A DNA stretch of 64,000 bases from Thermosulfurimonas sp. F29 (GTDB lineage Bacteria; Desulfobacterota; Thermodesulfobacteria; Thermodesulfobacteriales; Thermodesulfobacteriaceae). The stretch's first letter is position 1, and each line of letters opens with the position of its first letter. The position numbers were made by a program, and so were the translations under genes. Shown here one piece after another: positions 16,958 to 24,457 of the stretch. Below the pieces are notes generated by a model that saw nothing but the letters and a program-made list of their open reading frames with translations, searched no databases and had not been told where the DNA came from. Location of the stretch: assembly GCF_019688735.1 (NCBI RefSeq), contig NZ_JAIFYA010000002.1:62001-126000 (forward strand), in the 5' to 3' direction.

Positions 16958-19900
16958 TCATGAAAATCGACTCAGATAATCGCTTAATATATCCAGGTAA
17001 TCGGTCAGCATGGTTTTGTCGTGAAGAGCCTCGGCAGGGATTTCCAGGATTCTGTAACCCTTGGCCTGGGCCTTGGCCCTGAGGAGTTTATCTTTCTGTC
17101 GCTGAACAGGATTTCCGTGTATACCTTCAGAGAGTCCGTCAATATAGATCAGAATTTTTCGGTCCGGATAGGCAAAATCGGCTATCGTTTTTTGGGAGCC
17201 GCCCAGAACAACCTCAAATTGTGGAACCGGCGCAGGGAATCCGCGTCTTTCCAGAATCTTTAAAAACCGTTCTTCCGCCGGACTTTCAAGTTGCTCTTCA
17301 TCAATATCAACCTCAACATAATTGGGTGGAATGTCATATTCTTTTTGCCAGGGTAAAAGGTCCTCGATCAAAGCGAGGGCTCGTGAACGACTCATAAGGT
17401 TGTGATAGGGCTGATTACGATAGTGTAGAAGGCAGTTATAACAGGCCTCTTCGCAATCACATTGTTCAATAGCAATTTTGGCGCTAAGCACTATGTCCGA
17501 CCAAAACTTTAAGATGAGCGGCAAAAATCCGGTTCCTCCCGGAATCGGATCATAAAATACCAGTTTCGTGCCCCCGGCATCATCTTTAATACTCACATTT
17601 TCAAGTTCCTGATCTCCCATATCAAGAACCAGACGGGCTCCAATACGAATTATTTCGGCTACATGATGGGAATCCAACTCATTTTCAAAAGGCCCGATAA
17701 TTAAAAGATCCGAATGCACCTCGGTGTGTAAACATAGACGTTCGATTTCTCGACCGCATTTTTTACGATGTCCCTCCGCAAAGCTTTTAATTTCGGTCTC
17801 GCCGGCAAAGGGGCTTCTAAGCTCGCCGCAAACAGGACAGATCGGAAAACCATATTCTCCTTTGGCAAGGAGTTGGTAGGGACCTACATTAACCAGCTTT
17901 AATTGCCCCTGGTAATAGTAAACACAGTCTATTTTACCCAGATGTCCTTTAAAGCCTCCGGCATGATAAGGGCTCAAAAGCCCCAGTATGTGATAGGAGG
18001 TGCGCTTAGGATACTCCTGCTGGTCGCCGATGTTCCCACGCGGCTCGAGCTCTACATCCACAAGCTTTACGGAACCGAGAGTTAAGGTTTCCTGCCCCCC
18101 ACCTTCGAATTCTCTTTTCCCTGGAGCTAATCTGGTAAAAGATCCGTCAACATAAAAGGTTTCCATCTGGCTTCGGAAGTTTTTGTCTCGGGCTTGTAAA
18201 ACATAAAAATTGAGTCTTTCGACTCGGAATTCATTCCGGTTGGCGTAAATAAGATTGGCCGGCACGAATTCCCGGAGGGCCACACAGGTGGGGCGCGGAA
18301 GATCGATATAAGGTTCCGCGCACTGGGCCCGAACGGTATCCTTGGTCAGGGCGTACCCGGGCAAAAACCCCCTTTTGGCCAGATAGGTGATGGCGTAGTT
18401 TTCCTGCTCCTCAATCCACAATCGATCAAGCGCCTTTTCGTATCGGTTTCTTTTATTTTTATCCTCTGGAGAAAGGCGTTCCCCTTTCCTTTCGAGTTCC
18501 GCATATTCGTTAAGGATTCTTTTATAAGCCGAAACCCGGGCAAAAAGATCATCTACAATAGTTTGAAGCTCATCTGGCATATCTTTTAGGATTTTTTCAA
18601 GGCTCTCCCGGGAGACGAGGTTTCTTGATTCCTCAGGCCAGGTCTCGGTAAAAATGGTTTCCAGAAAGTTCAATATTTCGTCCCGGTACTTCCTGATAGC
18701 TTCTTCTAGAGGAGTTTTTACCTTTAAAGGTTCGTCGCGGTAATGCTCTCTTCCGTTTTCTTTTTGCCCAAAGTAATGCCATATAAAAGACGGAATAATG
18801 GCGTTTATTATCTCAGCGGTATCTTCTTTCTGTCTCAAAAAGCTCAAAACCGTAGAAAAGATATGTTTGCGAATTAAGGGTTCATTCTGCATGGAAAAAG
18901 CGGGTACCAGAATTCTCCCCGATATCATTTGCTCTGGATGTCGGTAAAAGTACTTGTCATGGGAGCGGTTTCGGCAGTAAGTGAAAACCACTCCTATACG
19001 ATGCCTCCGGCCTGCACGACCACTTCGCTGGACATAACTTGCCGGAGAAGGGGGAACATTTCGCATCAGGACCATTTCCAATTGACCGATATCCACGCCC
19101 AATTCAAGGGTGGGGGTGGCAACCAGGCAGTTAACGGTGTTTTCCTTTTCCTTGAACTCTCTTTCGTACCTCAGGCGATCGTCCTGAGGAACCTGGGCCG
19201 AATGTTCTCTGGGAATCAGGGGGACAAAGTCGAGTTTGGTATACTGGACCACATCGTAATGTTCTTCATCCCAGTGCTGATAAACAAGACGACCTTTGCA
19301 ACGATAGGCCGGACAGACGCCTCCGGGCGTAGGCCGTGAACGGGACAGCCGACAGCTCTGGCAGACATATCGCCCTTCACTATGCGTAATTCCAATTTTC
19401 TTGTAATTGATCTGGTATCCTGAACCGCCTCTAACGGAGACAATTCTTCCGGCCCGTTTCCTTTTTATTTCCGCCGGAATCAGAAGGTCTCTTTCTATAA
19501 GCCATTCCCAGAGTTCTTCGAGAAAGCGGTCTCTCGCGTCTGATTTCAGTGCTGGAAAGACCTTTCTCAAAAAGACCTGGGCCGCGGAACGACCGTTTGG
19601 GGCCATCCACCCTTTTTGATATTTGCTCTCGCCCTCTTTTTGAAAGACGAGAACATGCGGACAGTAATATTCCGTAATGTTTACTATCCCCTTTCGCACC
19701 TCGGCATCCTGTGAAGACCAGTCCCGCTGAAGGAAAGGATCGCTTAAAACACCTTGTATGCGGTAAATATCGAGAAGAGCGTGGATGAGGTTCCCGAGGT
19801 CTTCGGCGCTCATCTCAAACTTTTTCAGCCAGTGGGAAAGGGCCGTCAGATTTTCCGGTTCTAGACCGTCATAAAGAACCGCCGCGAGTCCCAGCTGCTC

Positions 19901-21067
19901 CAGGCTTCCGCGCATCTGACGCCGGGTCAAAGAGGCCAGTTCCTCCACGATGAACCAGCGGAGCCTTTTGTGTTCCTCTTCCTGGCCCCAGCGCACCCGG
20001 GGAAGCAGTCCCTCCTCCGCGGCTTTTTCAATCAGTTTTTCATGTAGCGAATCAATGGAAAAAATTCTTTCCGGCTCACTTCTTAAAATTCGATAGACAA
20101 GATGCCTTAAACGGTGTCTTCGAGACCGGTTTTCCATCCAGCCGGCCTGAAACGCGGCCTCCTGTCTGGAGTCTGCAAAGACGATAAGTTTTCTTAAGCT
20201 GGGCTCCGGCATGGCCGAAAGCATGGTCTGGGCAAGGATCATAACATCGGAAACCTCGGCCGACTTTACCGGAGTGATGACCGGGCTCCGATCCGGGTTG
20301 GCCGCCCCACAGGAAACACAGTGGTGTAAAGGTGCGGGGAAGAAAATAATCGGTATTAACTTAGTCTCTCGGCGACACTTTTCGTTAAGACAGATCGAGA
20401 GATCCCGATCATGGATGGCTCCGCAGTAGGGGCAAAGATAGCCCGACTCCCCGGGCACCTCTTCCTCCACCCCCGGGATGATAGCGTCGGTAAAATAAAG
20501 GCTTTCGGCATCTTCCGAATTCTCAGAGAGAATTCTTACTCCGTATATTTCTCCTTCGTGATCTACCGCAAAGGGAGAAGAATATGTTTCTCTGACATAG
20601 TGTTGACCGCAGGAGCGACAGATCTGCGGTTCAAATGGAACACGATCCGTCTTTATCGCCTGGTCGAAAAAGATATTTGGGACTCCATCTTCCTGCCAGG
20701 CGATGTAAACACCTTGAAGTCCCTGCACGAAATAATGGAGCTTGGGTCTTAGCAGAGGCTCATCATGGAGGCGTGCCAGGGCTCCTAAAGTCAGGTAGCT
20801 CAGGATTTCGGCCTCAAGGGCGGCGTCCGGAAGCCTCTTCCTTTCGGGAAAAGCCTTTTTAAATTCATCTACAATTTCTTTGAGCTGGCGTGGAGTTTCC
20901 GTAATCGTCTCAAGGAAAGAAACTATCTCGCTTTGAGAAAGAAGTTTGTAAAGCACGGCGAGCGTGTCTTCCCCCTCCGGGGCCTTGAGGCTCACCAGTT
21001 TTTCAGCGAGTTTTATGGTCTCCCGGGAGACCTCGGTCACCTCATCCTGCAGTTGCACCTCACGCAC
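16958..21067 (-). CDS. Large DEAD/DEAH helicase, C-terminal part: helicase C, DUF1998 and nuclease-like domains
   Basis: 1369 residues from GTG 21067; in-frame coding sequence actually extends upstream to about 21227, where the heptamer array breaks the frame from the N-terminal part. Zn-type pairs CRSCGQHY, CPYCGAIHD and CVSCGAANP are followed by helicase C motifs (ATPTLELGVDIG, SYVQRSGRAGRRHRIG). A DUF1998/MrfA-like Zn module has CDCEEACYNCLLHYRNQPYH. The final 120 residues (IADFAYPDRKILIYIDG, then a YRILEIPAEAL strand) resemble a Vsr/PD-(D/E)XK fold. Overall this resembles DruE or fused DrmA-DrmB. It is probably not translated unless the array restores the frame. Confidence 0.8.
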   Translation of the reverse strand: MREVQLQDEVTEVSRETIKLAEKLVSLKAPEGEDTLAVLYKLLSQSEIVSFLETITETPRQLKEIVDEFKKAFPERKRLPDAALEAEILSYLTLGALARLHDEPLLRPKLHYFVQGLQGVYIAWQEDGVPNIFFDQAIKTDRVPFEPQICRSCGQHYVRETYSSPFAVDHEGEIYGVRILSENSEDAESLYFTDAIIPGVEEEVPGESGYLCPYCGAIHDRDLSICLNEKCRRETKLIPIIFFPAPLHHCVSCGAANPDRSPVITPVKSAEVSDVMILAQTMLSAMPEPSLRKLIVFADSRQEAAFQAGWMENRSRRHRLRHLVYRILRSEPERIFSIDSLHEKLIEKAAEEGLLPRVRWGQEEEHKRLRWFIVEELASLTRRQMRGSLEQLGLAAVLYDGLEPENLTALSHWLKKFEMSAEDLGNLIHALLDIYRIQGVLSDPFLQRDWSSQDAEVRKGIVNITEYYCPHVLVFQKEGESKYQKGWMAPNGRSAAQVFLRKVFPALKSDARDRFLEELWEWLIERDLLIPAEIKRKRAGRIVSVRGGSGYQINYKKIGITHSEGRYVCQSCRLSRSRPTPGGVCPAYRCKGRLVYQHWDEEHYDVVQYTKLDFVPLIPREHSAQVPQDDRLRYEREFKEKENTVNCLVATPTLELGVDIGQLEMVLMRNVPPSPASYVQRSGRAGRRHRIGVVFTYCRNRSHDKYFYRHPEQMISGRILVPAFSMQNEPLIRKHIFSTVLSFLRQKEDTAEIINAIIPSFIWHYFGQKENGREHYRDEPLKVKTPLEEAIRKYRDEILNFLETIFTETWPEESRNLVSRESLEKILKDMPDELQTIVDDLFARVSAYKRILNEYAELERKGERLSPEDKNKRNRYEKALDRLWIEEQENYAITYLAKRGFLPGYALTKDTVRAQCAEPYIDLPRPTCVALREFVPANLIYANRNEFRVERLNFYVLQARDKNFRSQMETFYVDGSFTRLAPGKREFEGGGQETLTLGSVKLVDVELEPRGNIGDQQEYPKRTSYHILGLLSPYHAGGFKGHLGKIDCVYYYQGQLKLVNVGPYQLLAKGEYGFPICPVCGELRSPFAGETEIKSFAEGHRKKCGREIERLCLHTEVHSDLLIIGPFENELDSHHVAEIIRIGARLVLDMGDQELENVSIKDDAGGTKLVFYDPIPGGTGFLPLILKFWSDIVLSAKIAIEQCDCEEACYNCLLHYRNQPYHNLMSRSRALALIEDLLPWQKEYDIPPNYVEVDIDEEQLESPAEERFLKILERRGFPAPVPQFEVVLGGSQKTIADFAYPDRKILIYIDGLSEGIHGNPVQRQKDKLLRAKAQAKGYRILEIPAEALHDKTMLTDYLDILSDYLSRFS

Positions 21068-21213
21068 GCTTTTGAGGATCTCCTCAAAAAGTCTCTGCGG
21101 ATCTTCGGGTGGCGGGGGTCTGAATGAACCTTTTTCTTTTCTCTCTTGATAGCTTTCCTGAACAAGATAGAGCTTGTCCTCCGGTACACCAAAAATATTG
21201 GCGGCAAAACGTT

Positions 21214-22200
21214 TTAATTCCGCTTCCCATTCCCCATTCCCGACTCCCCACTCCCCATCCCCGACTCCCCACTCCCCATTCCCGACTCACTTTTAAGGGT
21301 GGCAGAGGTTCCTATGCAGATAACTTCATCCCTTGTTTTACCGGCTATGCCTCGCACCCGACGTATGAGACAGGCAATTTCCGATCCTCGTGAGCCCGTG
21401 TGGGTGTGGATTTCGTCTAAGACGATAAATTTCAAAGGGGCCTCCAGGAAAAGCTCAATATCTTTGTGACGCAGGAGGAGATATTCAAGCATACTGTAGT
21501 TGGTGAGAAGAATCTGAGGTCTTCTCGCAAGAATTTCCTTTCGCGAGAAACATTCTTCCCAGGGAAGAGGAAGCATATGTCCAGGCTTTTGCGCCTTTAA
21601 AAGCTCGGCTCTGGTATAAGGCCGGGGTTCGGGAAGCCTTGGAAGGTTTTCTTCGGTTTCGGGGGTTTCTCCGGTATAGCGTCCGAAGGTGATGCGCGTT
21701 CCGGCAAGAAATTTCCTCAGGCGTTCAAGCTGGTCGTTTACCAGGGCGTTCATGGGGTAAACCAGGATGGCAATAGGTCCCCTGCTCTCTCCCCGATCTC
21801 GTGCTTTGAGACATTCATCGATGATGGGAAGGAGAAAACCTTCGGTTTTACCGGAACCCGTGCCGGTAGCGATAATGACATGATTTCCGGCCTTTACGGC
21901 TCGTAAGGCTTCCTCCTGGTGTTTGTAAAGCCTCTCGAAGTTGAAAATTCCGGCCAGAGCGGGATGCAGATCAAGAGAGGGGTCCTCAATTAGTTCTCTT
22001 AGCGTCGGGCCTTCCACAAACGGACGGCTTAAGTATATATATGGTCCCTTAGCCAGCCGCTCCTTTCCACCGAGCCCAAAGGAAAGCCCTTCCTTGAATT
22101 GTTGACGAAGCCTGGGATCAGCCACCGGAAAGGTGGTAAGCAAATAACGCCCAAACTGATCTATAACATCCTTACCAAACTGGACCGGATTCAGGGGCAT
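21214..22200 (-). CDS. Large DEAD/DEAH helicase, N-terminal part (frame ends in heptamer array)
   Basis: 328 residues from ATG 22200 (AGGAG 8 nt upstream). The Q-like FNFERLYKHQEEAL is followed by Walker A in IIATGTGSGKTEGFLLP, motif Ia ILVYPMNALVNDQLERLR, motif II as FIVLDEIHTHTGSRGSE (DEIH) and motif III GTSATL. Directly after GTSATLK the frame enters an array of GGGAATG-like heptamers, encodes Gly/Ser/Glu repeats and stops at 21214. The rest of the same helicase continues in a second frame (AELKRFAANIFGVPEDKLYL). Together they make one protein of about 1745 residues. It lies 9 nt after a PIN toxin gene. Confidence 0.85.
   Translation of the reverse strand: MPLNPVQFGKDVIDQFGRYLLTTFPVADPRLRQQFKEGLSFGLGGKERLAKGPYIYLSRPFVEGPTLRELIEDPSLDLHPALAGIFNFERLYKHQEEALRAVKAGNHVIIATGTGSGKTEGFLLPIIDECLKARDRGESRGPIAILVYPMNALVNDQLERLRKFLAGTRITFGRYTGETPETEENLPRLPEPRPYTRAELLKAQKPGHMLPLPWEECFSRKEILARRPQILLTNYSMLEYLLLRHKDIELFLEAPLKFIVLDEIHTHTGSRGSEIACLIRRVRGIAGKTRDEVICIGTSATLKSESGMGSGESGMGSGESGMGNGKRN
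21228..21283 (-). repeat. G-rich heptanucleotide minisatellite (8 units) in the helicase gene
   Basis: On the coding strand there are eight 7-nt units: GGGAATG, GGGAGTG, GGGAGTC, GGGGATG, GGGAGTG, GGGAGTC, GGGAATG, GGGAATG. A 21-nt higher-order period is visible. Because 7 is not a multiple of 3, each unit gained or lost changes frame. From the frames seen here, adding one unit or losing two would join the two helicase parts. Confidence 0.9.
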
Positions 22201-22209
22201 TGGTTACTC

Positions 22210-22635
22210 CTAACTTAACAACGGAAAACCAATAATTTTAGCCGCCTGATTAAGTTTTTTATCAAAACAACCAAAGATTACCTTTTCGCTTGCCTTTTTT
22301 AATAAGAGATCTGCTGCTGCCAAGTGAACACTATCATAAGCCTTCAGAGCAAAAGCTTTCGCAAAATCACTGGCTCGCTCTAAAAGACTTTGGTTAAGGC
22401 CAATTTTCATATAGTGAGGCCAATCTTTTTCAAAATCTGCCTGGATGTTTTCTAACATTTCTTCGGAAATTACACCTTCACGACACAGCCTGGCAAAGGC
22501 CGCATGAGCCTCTACATAAGCAATTAAATGCGTAGCTACAATTTTGGCTTTAGAAACCGCGTGCTCAACTGTAGAGCTGTTTTCCTCTTCTACATAAAGC
22601 TTTACCAAAGCAGAAGTATCCAAATAGAGAATCAC
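22210..22635 (-). CDS. PIN-domain toxin (VapC-like)
   Basis: 141 residues from GTG 22635, which overlaps the antitoxin stop (GTGA). The PIN motifs are LYLDTSALVKLYVEEE (first Asp), an Glu in YVEAHAAFARL, KAYDSVHLAAADLLL (DxxH-type Asp) and IFGCFDKKLNQAAK (last Asp), all retained. It is a probable ribonuclease toxin cleaving tRNA or rRNA. Its stop is only 9 nt before the large helicase start, so toxin, antitoxin and helicase probably share one transcript. Confidence 0.87.
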   Translation of the reverse strand: MILYLDTSALVKLYVEEENSSTVEHAVSKAKIVATHLIAYVEAHAAFARLCREGVISEEMLENIQADFEKDWPHYMKIGLNQSLLERASDFAKAFALKAYDSVHLAAADLLLKKASEKVIFGCFDKKLNQAAKIIGFPLLS

Positions 22636-22892
22636 CGCCGATCCTCCAGGACACATTCGGCGACACTCTTACCGGATATTTTTGGTCTGACACGTCCACC
22701 TTTGGGCTTACCACCATCCCAGATAACCAATCCATTCGCCATCAGGGCCTCAATACCATTTTTTTGTTCTCCAGCGGGACAAAGTCTGGCTATCAGCCGG
22801 CGGTGGCGCGTGACTTCAATGATTTTCCCCTGTTTGACCTCTCTTAAGTAACGAGAAAGATTGCTTTTAAGTTCTCTTACCGAAACCTGCAT
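22632..22892 (-). CDS. Phd/YefM-family antitoxin
   Basis: 86 residues. MQVSVRELKSNLSRYLREV and QGKIIEVTRHRRLIARL form the YefM/Phd DNA-binding fold, and the C-terminal tail (SGKSVAECVLEDRR) is the expected toxin-binding part. It is the cognate partner of the PIN toxin that starts in its stop codon, and it heads the transcription unit that continues into the large helicase. Confidence 0.88.
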   Translation of the reverse strand: MQVSVRELKSNLSRYLREVKQGKIIEVTRHRRLIARLCPAGEQKNGIEALMANGLVIWDGGKPKGGRVRPKISGKSVAECVLEDRR

Positions 22893-22951
22893 AATACATC
22901 TCCTAATGTGATTGTGGTCTCATTTTAACACATGAGGCTACATTTGACATA

Positions 22952-23085
22952 TTATACACGACTCATCCGAAAGGGGTTTACAATCTTAACGCCTTCGATT
23001 TTCTTAAATCTTCCGTAAAAAGCACTCGACAGCCAGCTTCCAAGGCGGAACTCACGATCAGGGCGTCCCAGAAGGAACACCACAA
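22952..23085 (-). pseudogene. PIN-domain toxin remnant, C-terminal part only
   Basis: Reading leftwards, one frame gives SFWDALIVSSALEAGCRVLF then TEDLRK, and a second frame completes it with KIEGVKIVNPFRMSRV to a stop at 22952. These are the last 40 or so residues of a VapC-type PIN protein (WDALIV..AL..GC...TEDL). The N-terminal two thirds are gone and there is an indel near 22980. It lies in the tail of the RHH antitoxin gene, whose C-terminus appears to have been fused to it by the deletion. Confidence 0.7.
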
Positions 23086-23300
23086 AGTTCTTCCCTGCGC
23101 CATTTGGTCAACGTCCCGAAATGTTCTTGCATGATGGTGAGGATCTCTTCGGTTACTTCTTCTAATTCGTTTTTTTCTTGGGTAAGGGCTTCAAGTTGTT
23201 CCCTGATAAGGGCGCTTAAACTCTTCCTTCTTTTGGCCGCCAGCTCCCGGGCCTTGCGCCACACATGCTCGGGAAGAGCTATAGTTACGTTTTTGTACAT
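23058..23300 (-). CDS. Ribbon-helix-helix (CopG-like) antitoxin, orphaned
   Basis: 80 residues from an ATG with GAGGAAAAG upstream. The N-terminal KNVTIALPEHVWRKARELAA with RRKSLSALIREQLEAL is an RHH DNA-binding pattern. The expected C-terminal toxin-binding helix follows (EVTEEILTIMQEHFGTL). The last residues after TKWRREELC come from the remains of the deleted PIN toxin gene, so the antitoxin survives without an intact partner. Confidence 0.75.
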   Translation of the reverse strand: MYKNVTIALPEHVWRKARELAAKRRKSLSALIREQLEALTQEKNELEEVTEEILTIMQEHFGTLTKWRREELCGVPSGTP

Positions 23301-23494
23301 GGCTTTTCCTCAAGAAAATTAATTCTTTTTCACAGTTTCACAGACCAAAGGAGCTTTGTAAAAGCGTAAATCAGTGCCTATCTCCTAGGAGGTGTTCGGC
23401 TATAAGGCGTTCGGCAGCGCCTTTGCCCGATACCTTGTTTTGTCTCGGTAAAAATATTAAAATTTCTGTAAACCAAGAAGTAAGGAGGCTTGGT

Positions 23495-23722
23495 ATGCTG
23501 GCCAAGTTGTCTTCTAAAAACCAGATCACCATTCCGAAAAAGATCTTAGCTAAACTCCCTCCGGTAGAATATTTCGAGGTTTCTTACGAAAACGGTGCCA
23601 TAATTCTTAGACCAGTCCAGATAGAACCAATAAAATTGGATGCCATCCGACAAAAGATGAAAAAGCTTGGTCTTTCTGAAGATTCGGTAACCGAGGCTAT
23701 TGAACGGGCTCAGAAAAAGTAA
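23495..23722 (+). CDS. AbrB-family antitoxin-like protein, orphan
   Basis: 75 residues from ATG 23495, chosen because AAGGAGG lies just upstream; longer in-frame starts have no such site. LAKLSSKNQITIPKKILAKL is the AbrB swapped-hairpin signature, followed by VEYFEVSYENGAIILRPV, and a helical tail (IRQKMKKLGLSEDSVTEAIE) that would bind a toxin. No toxin gene follows: the next gene is on the opposite strand 12 nt away. It is probably a solitary regulator or an antitoxin left behind. Confidence 0.78.
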   Translation: MLAKLSSKNQITIPKKILAKLPPVEYFEVSYENGAIILRPVQIEPIKLDAIRQKMKKLGLSEDSVTEAIERAQKK

Positions 23723-23734
23723 TATCGAGCAGTC

Positions 23735-24457
23735 TTAGTTTTTGTAATATACAGCTTTATCCAGTTGTCTCAATAAAAATGAGAGAAAACTTAACAGATC
23801 AAGGCAATCTTCTTTTGTTATAGGCCAATCCATGGCTGGTTCGTGGGCAGTTGGATTCCTCACGGCTCGCATCAAACCTGCTGAAAGAAATTTAAGTCCT
23901 TCCTGAACATTTTTATCAGTCTCTGTTTCGCAAGGTGTAACTTTTAAACTTCCCTTGCAATCCCACACCTCCATCATTAGAGAGTATCCATCTTTCGAAC
24001 TCTTCGATTTTTCTTTTACCACTTTGTTATATACTTTGGCAGCTTCAAAAACAGCATGGAAATAGTTTCTTTGCTTATAAAGCGAGAAACAATGTTTATG
24101 AATTAAATAATGAAAATTGCGAGAATAGAACTCTTCTAACGATTTATCTAGATATACATTCACACCAGCTTCTCTTAGAATTTCTTCTACTTTATGAAAA
24201 AGATTTTCCGGAGTAATCAATCTTAAAAATTTTCTAAGCAATTCATTTCTCTCATCATTATTCATTTTTTGCCTGGCCAGAGAGAGGATCCAATCGTGAA
24301 TAAGCTTAGCTCTTTCAGATGTAATAACTTCATTTGGAAATTCTTCTCTCATAAAATTAAAAACCGATCTGGCAGCTCTTTCTATTTTGTTAATTGTTGC
24401 ATCATATTTCAAAAGATCTCCAACTTGAATAGCTATCAACCTATAATTCATGTTCAT
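23735..24457 (-). CDS. Ymh-family (TIGR02391-like) protein with HEPN-type RxxxxH motif
   Basis: 240 residues, A+T-rich. The C-terminal half matches the Ymh/TIGR02391 pattern: YFHAVFEAAKVYNKVV, GLKFLSAGLMRAVRNPTAHE, ITKEDCLDLLSFLSFLLRQL. RNPTAH fits the HEPN ribonuclease motif (R-N-x3-H). Homologues occur beside restriction-modification and phage-defence genes. Its ATG overlaps the methyltransferase stop by one base (TAATG), so it is translationally coupled to it. A nuclease or abortive-infection role is inference. Confidence 0.72.
   Translation of the reverse strand: MNMNYRLIAIQVGDLLKYDATINKIERAARSVFNFMREEFPNEVITSERAKLIHDWILSLARQKMNNDERNELLRKFLRLITPENLFHKVEEILREAGVNVYLDKSLEEFYSRNFHYLIHKHCFSLYKQRNYFHAVFEAAKVYNKVVKEKSKSSKDGYSLMMEVWDCKGSLKVTPCETETDKNVQEGLKFLSAGLMRAVRNPTAHEPAMDWPITKEDCLDLLSFLSFLLRQLDKAVYYKN

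Noticed and set aside
21228-21283. Heptamer array as a CRISPR or iteron-type origin
   Set aside because: Units are contiguous without spacers and lie inside a coding sequence; there are no cas or replication genes nearby.
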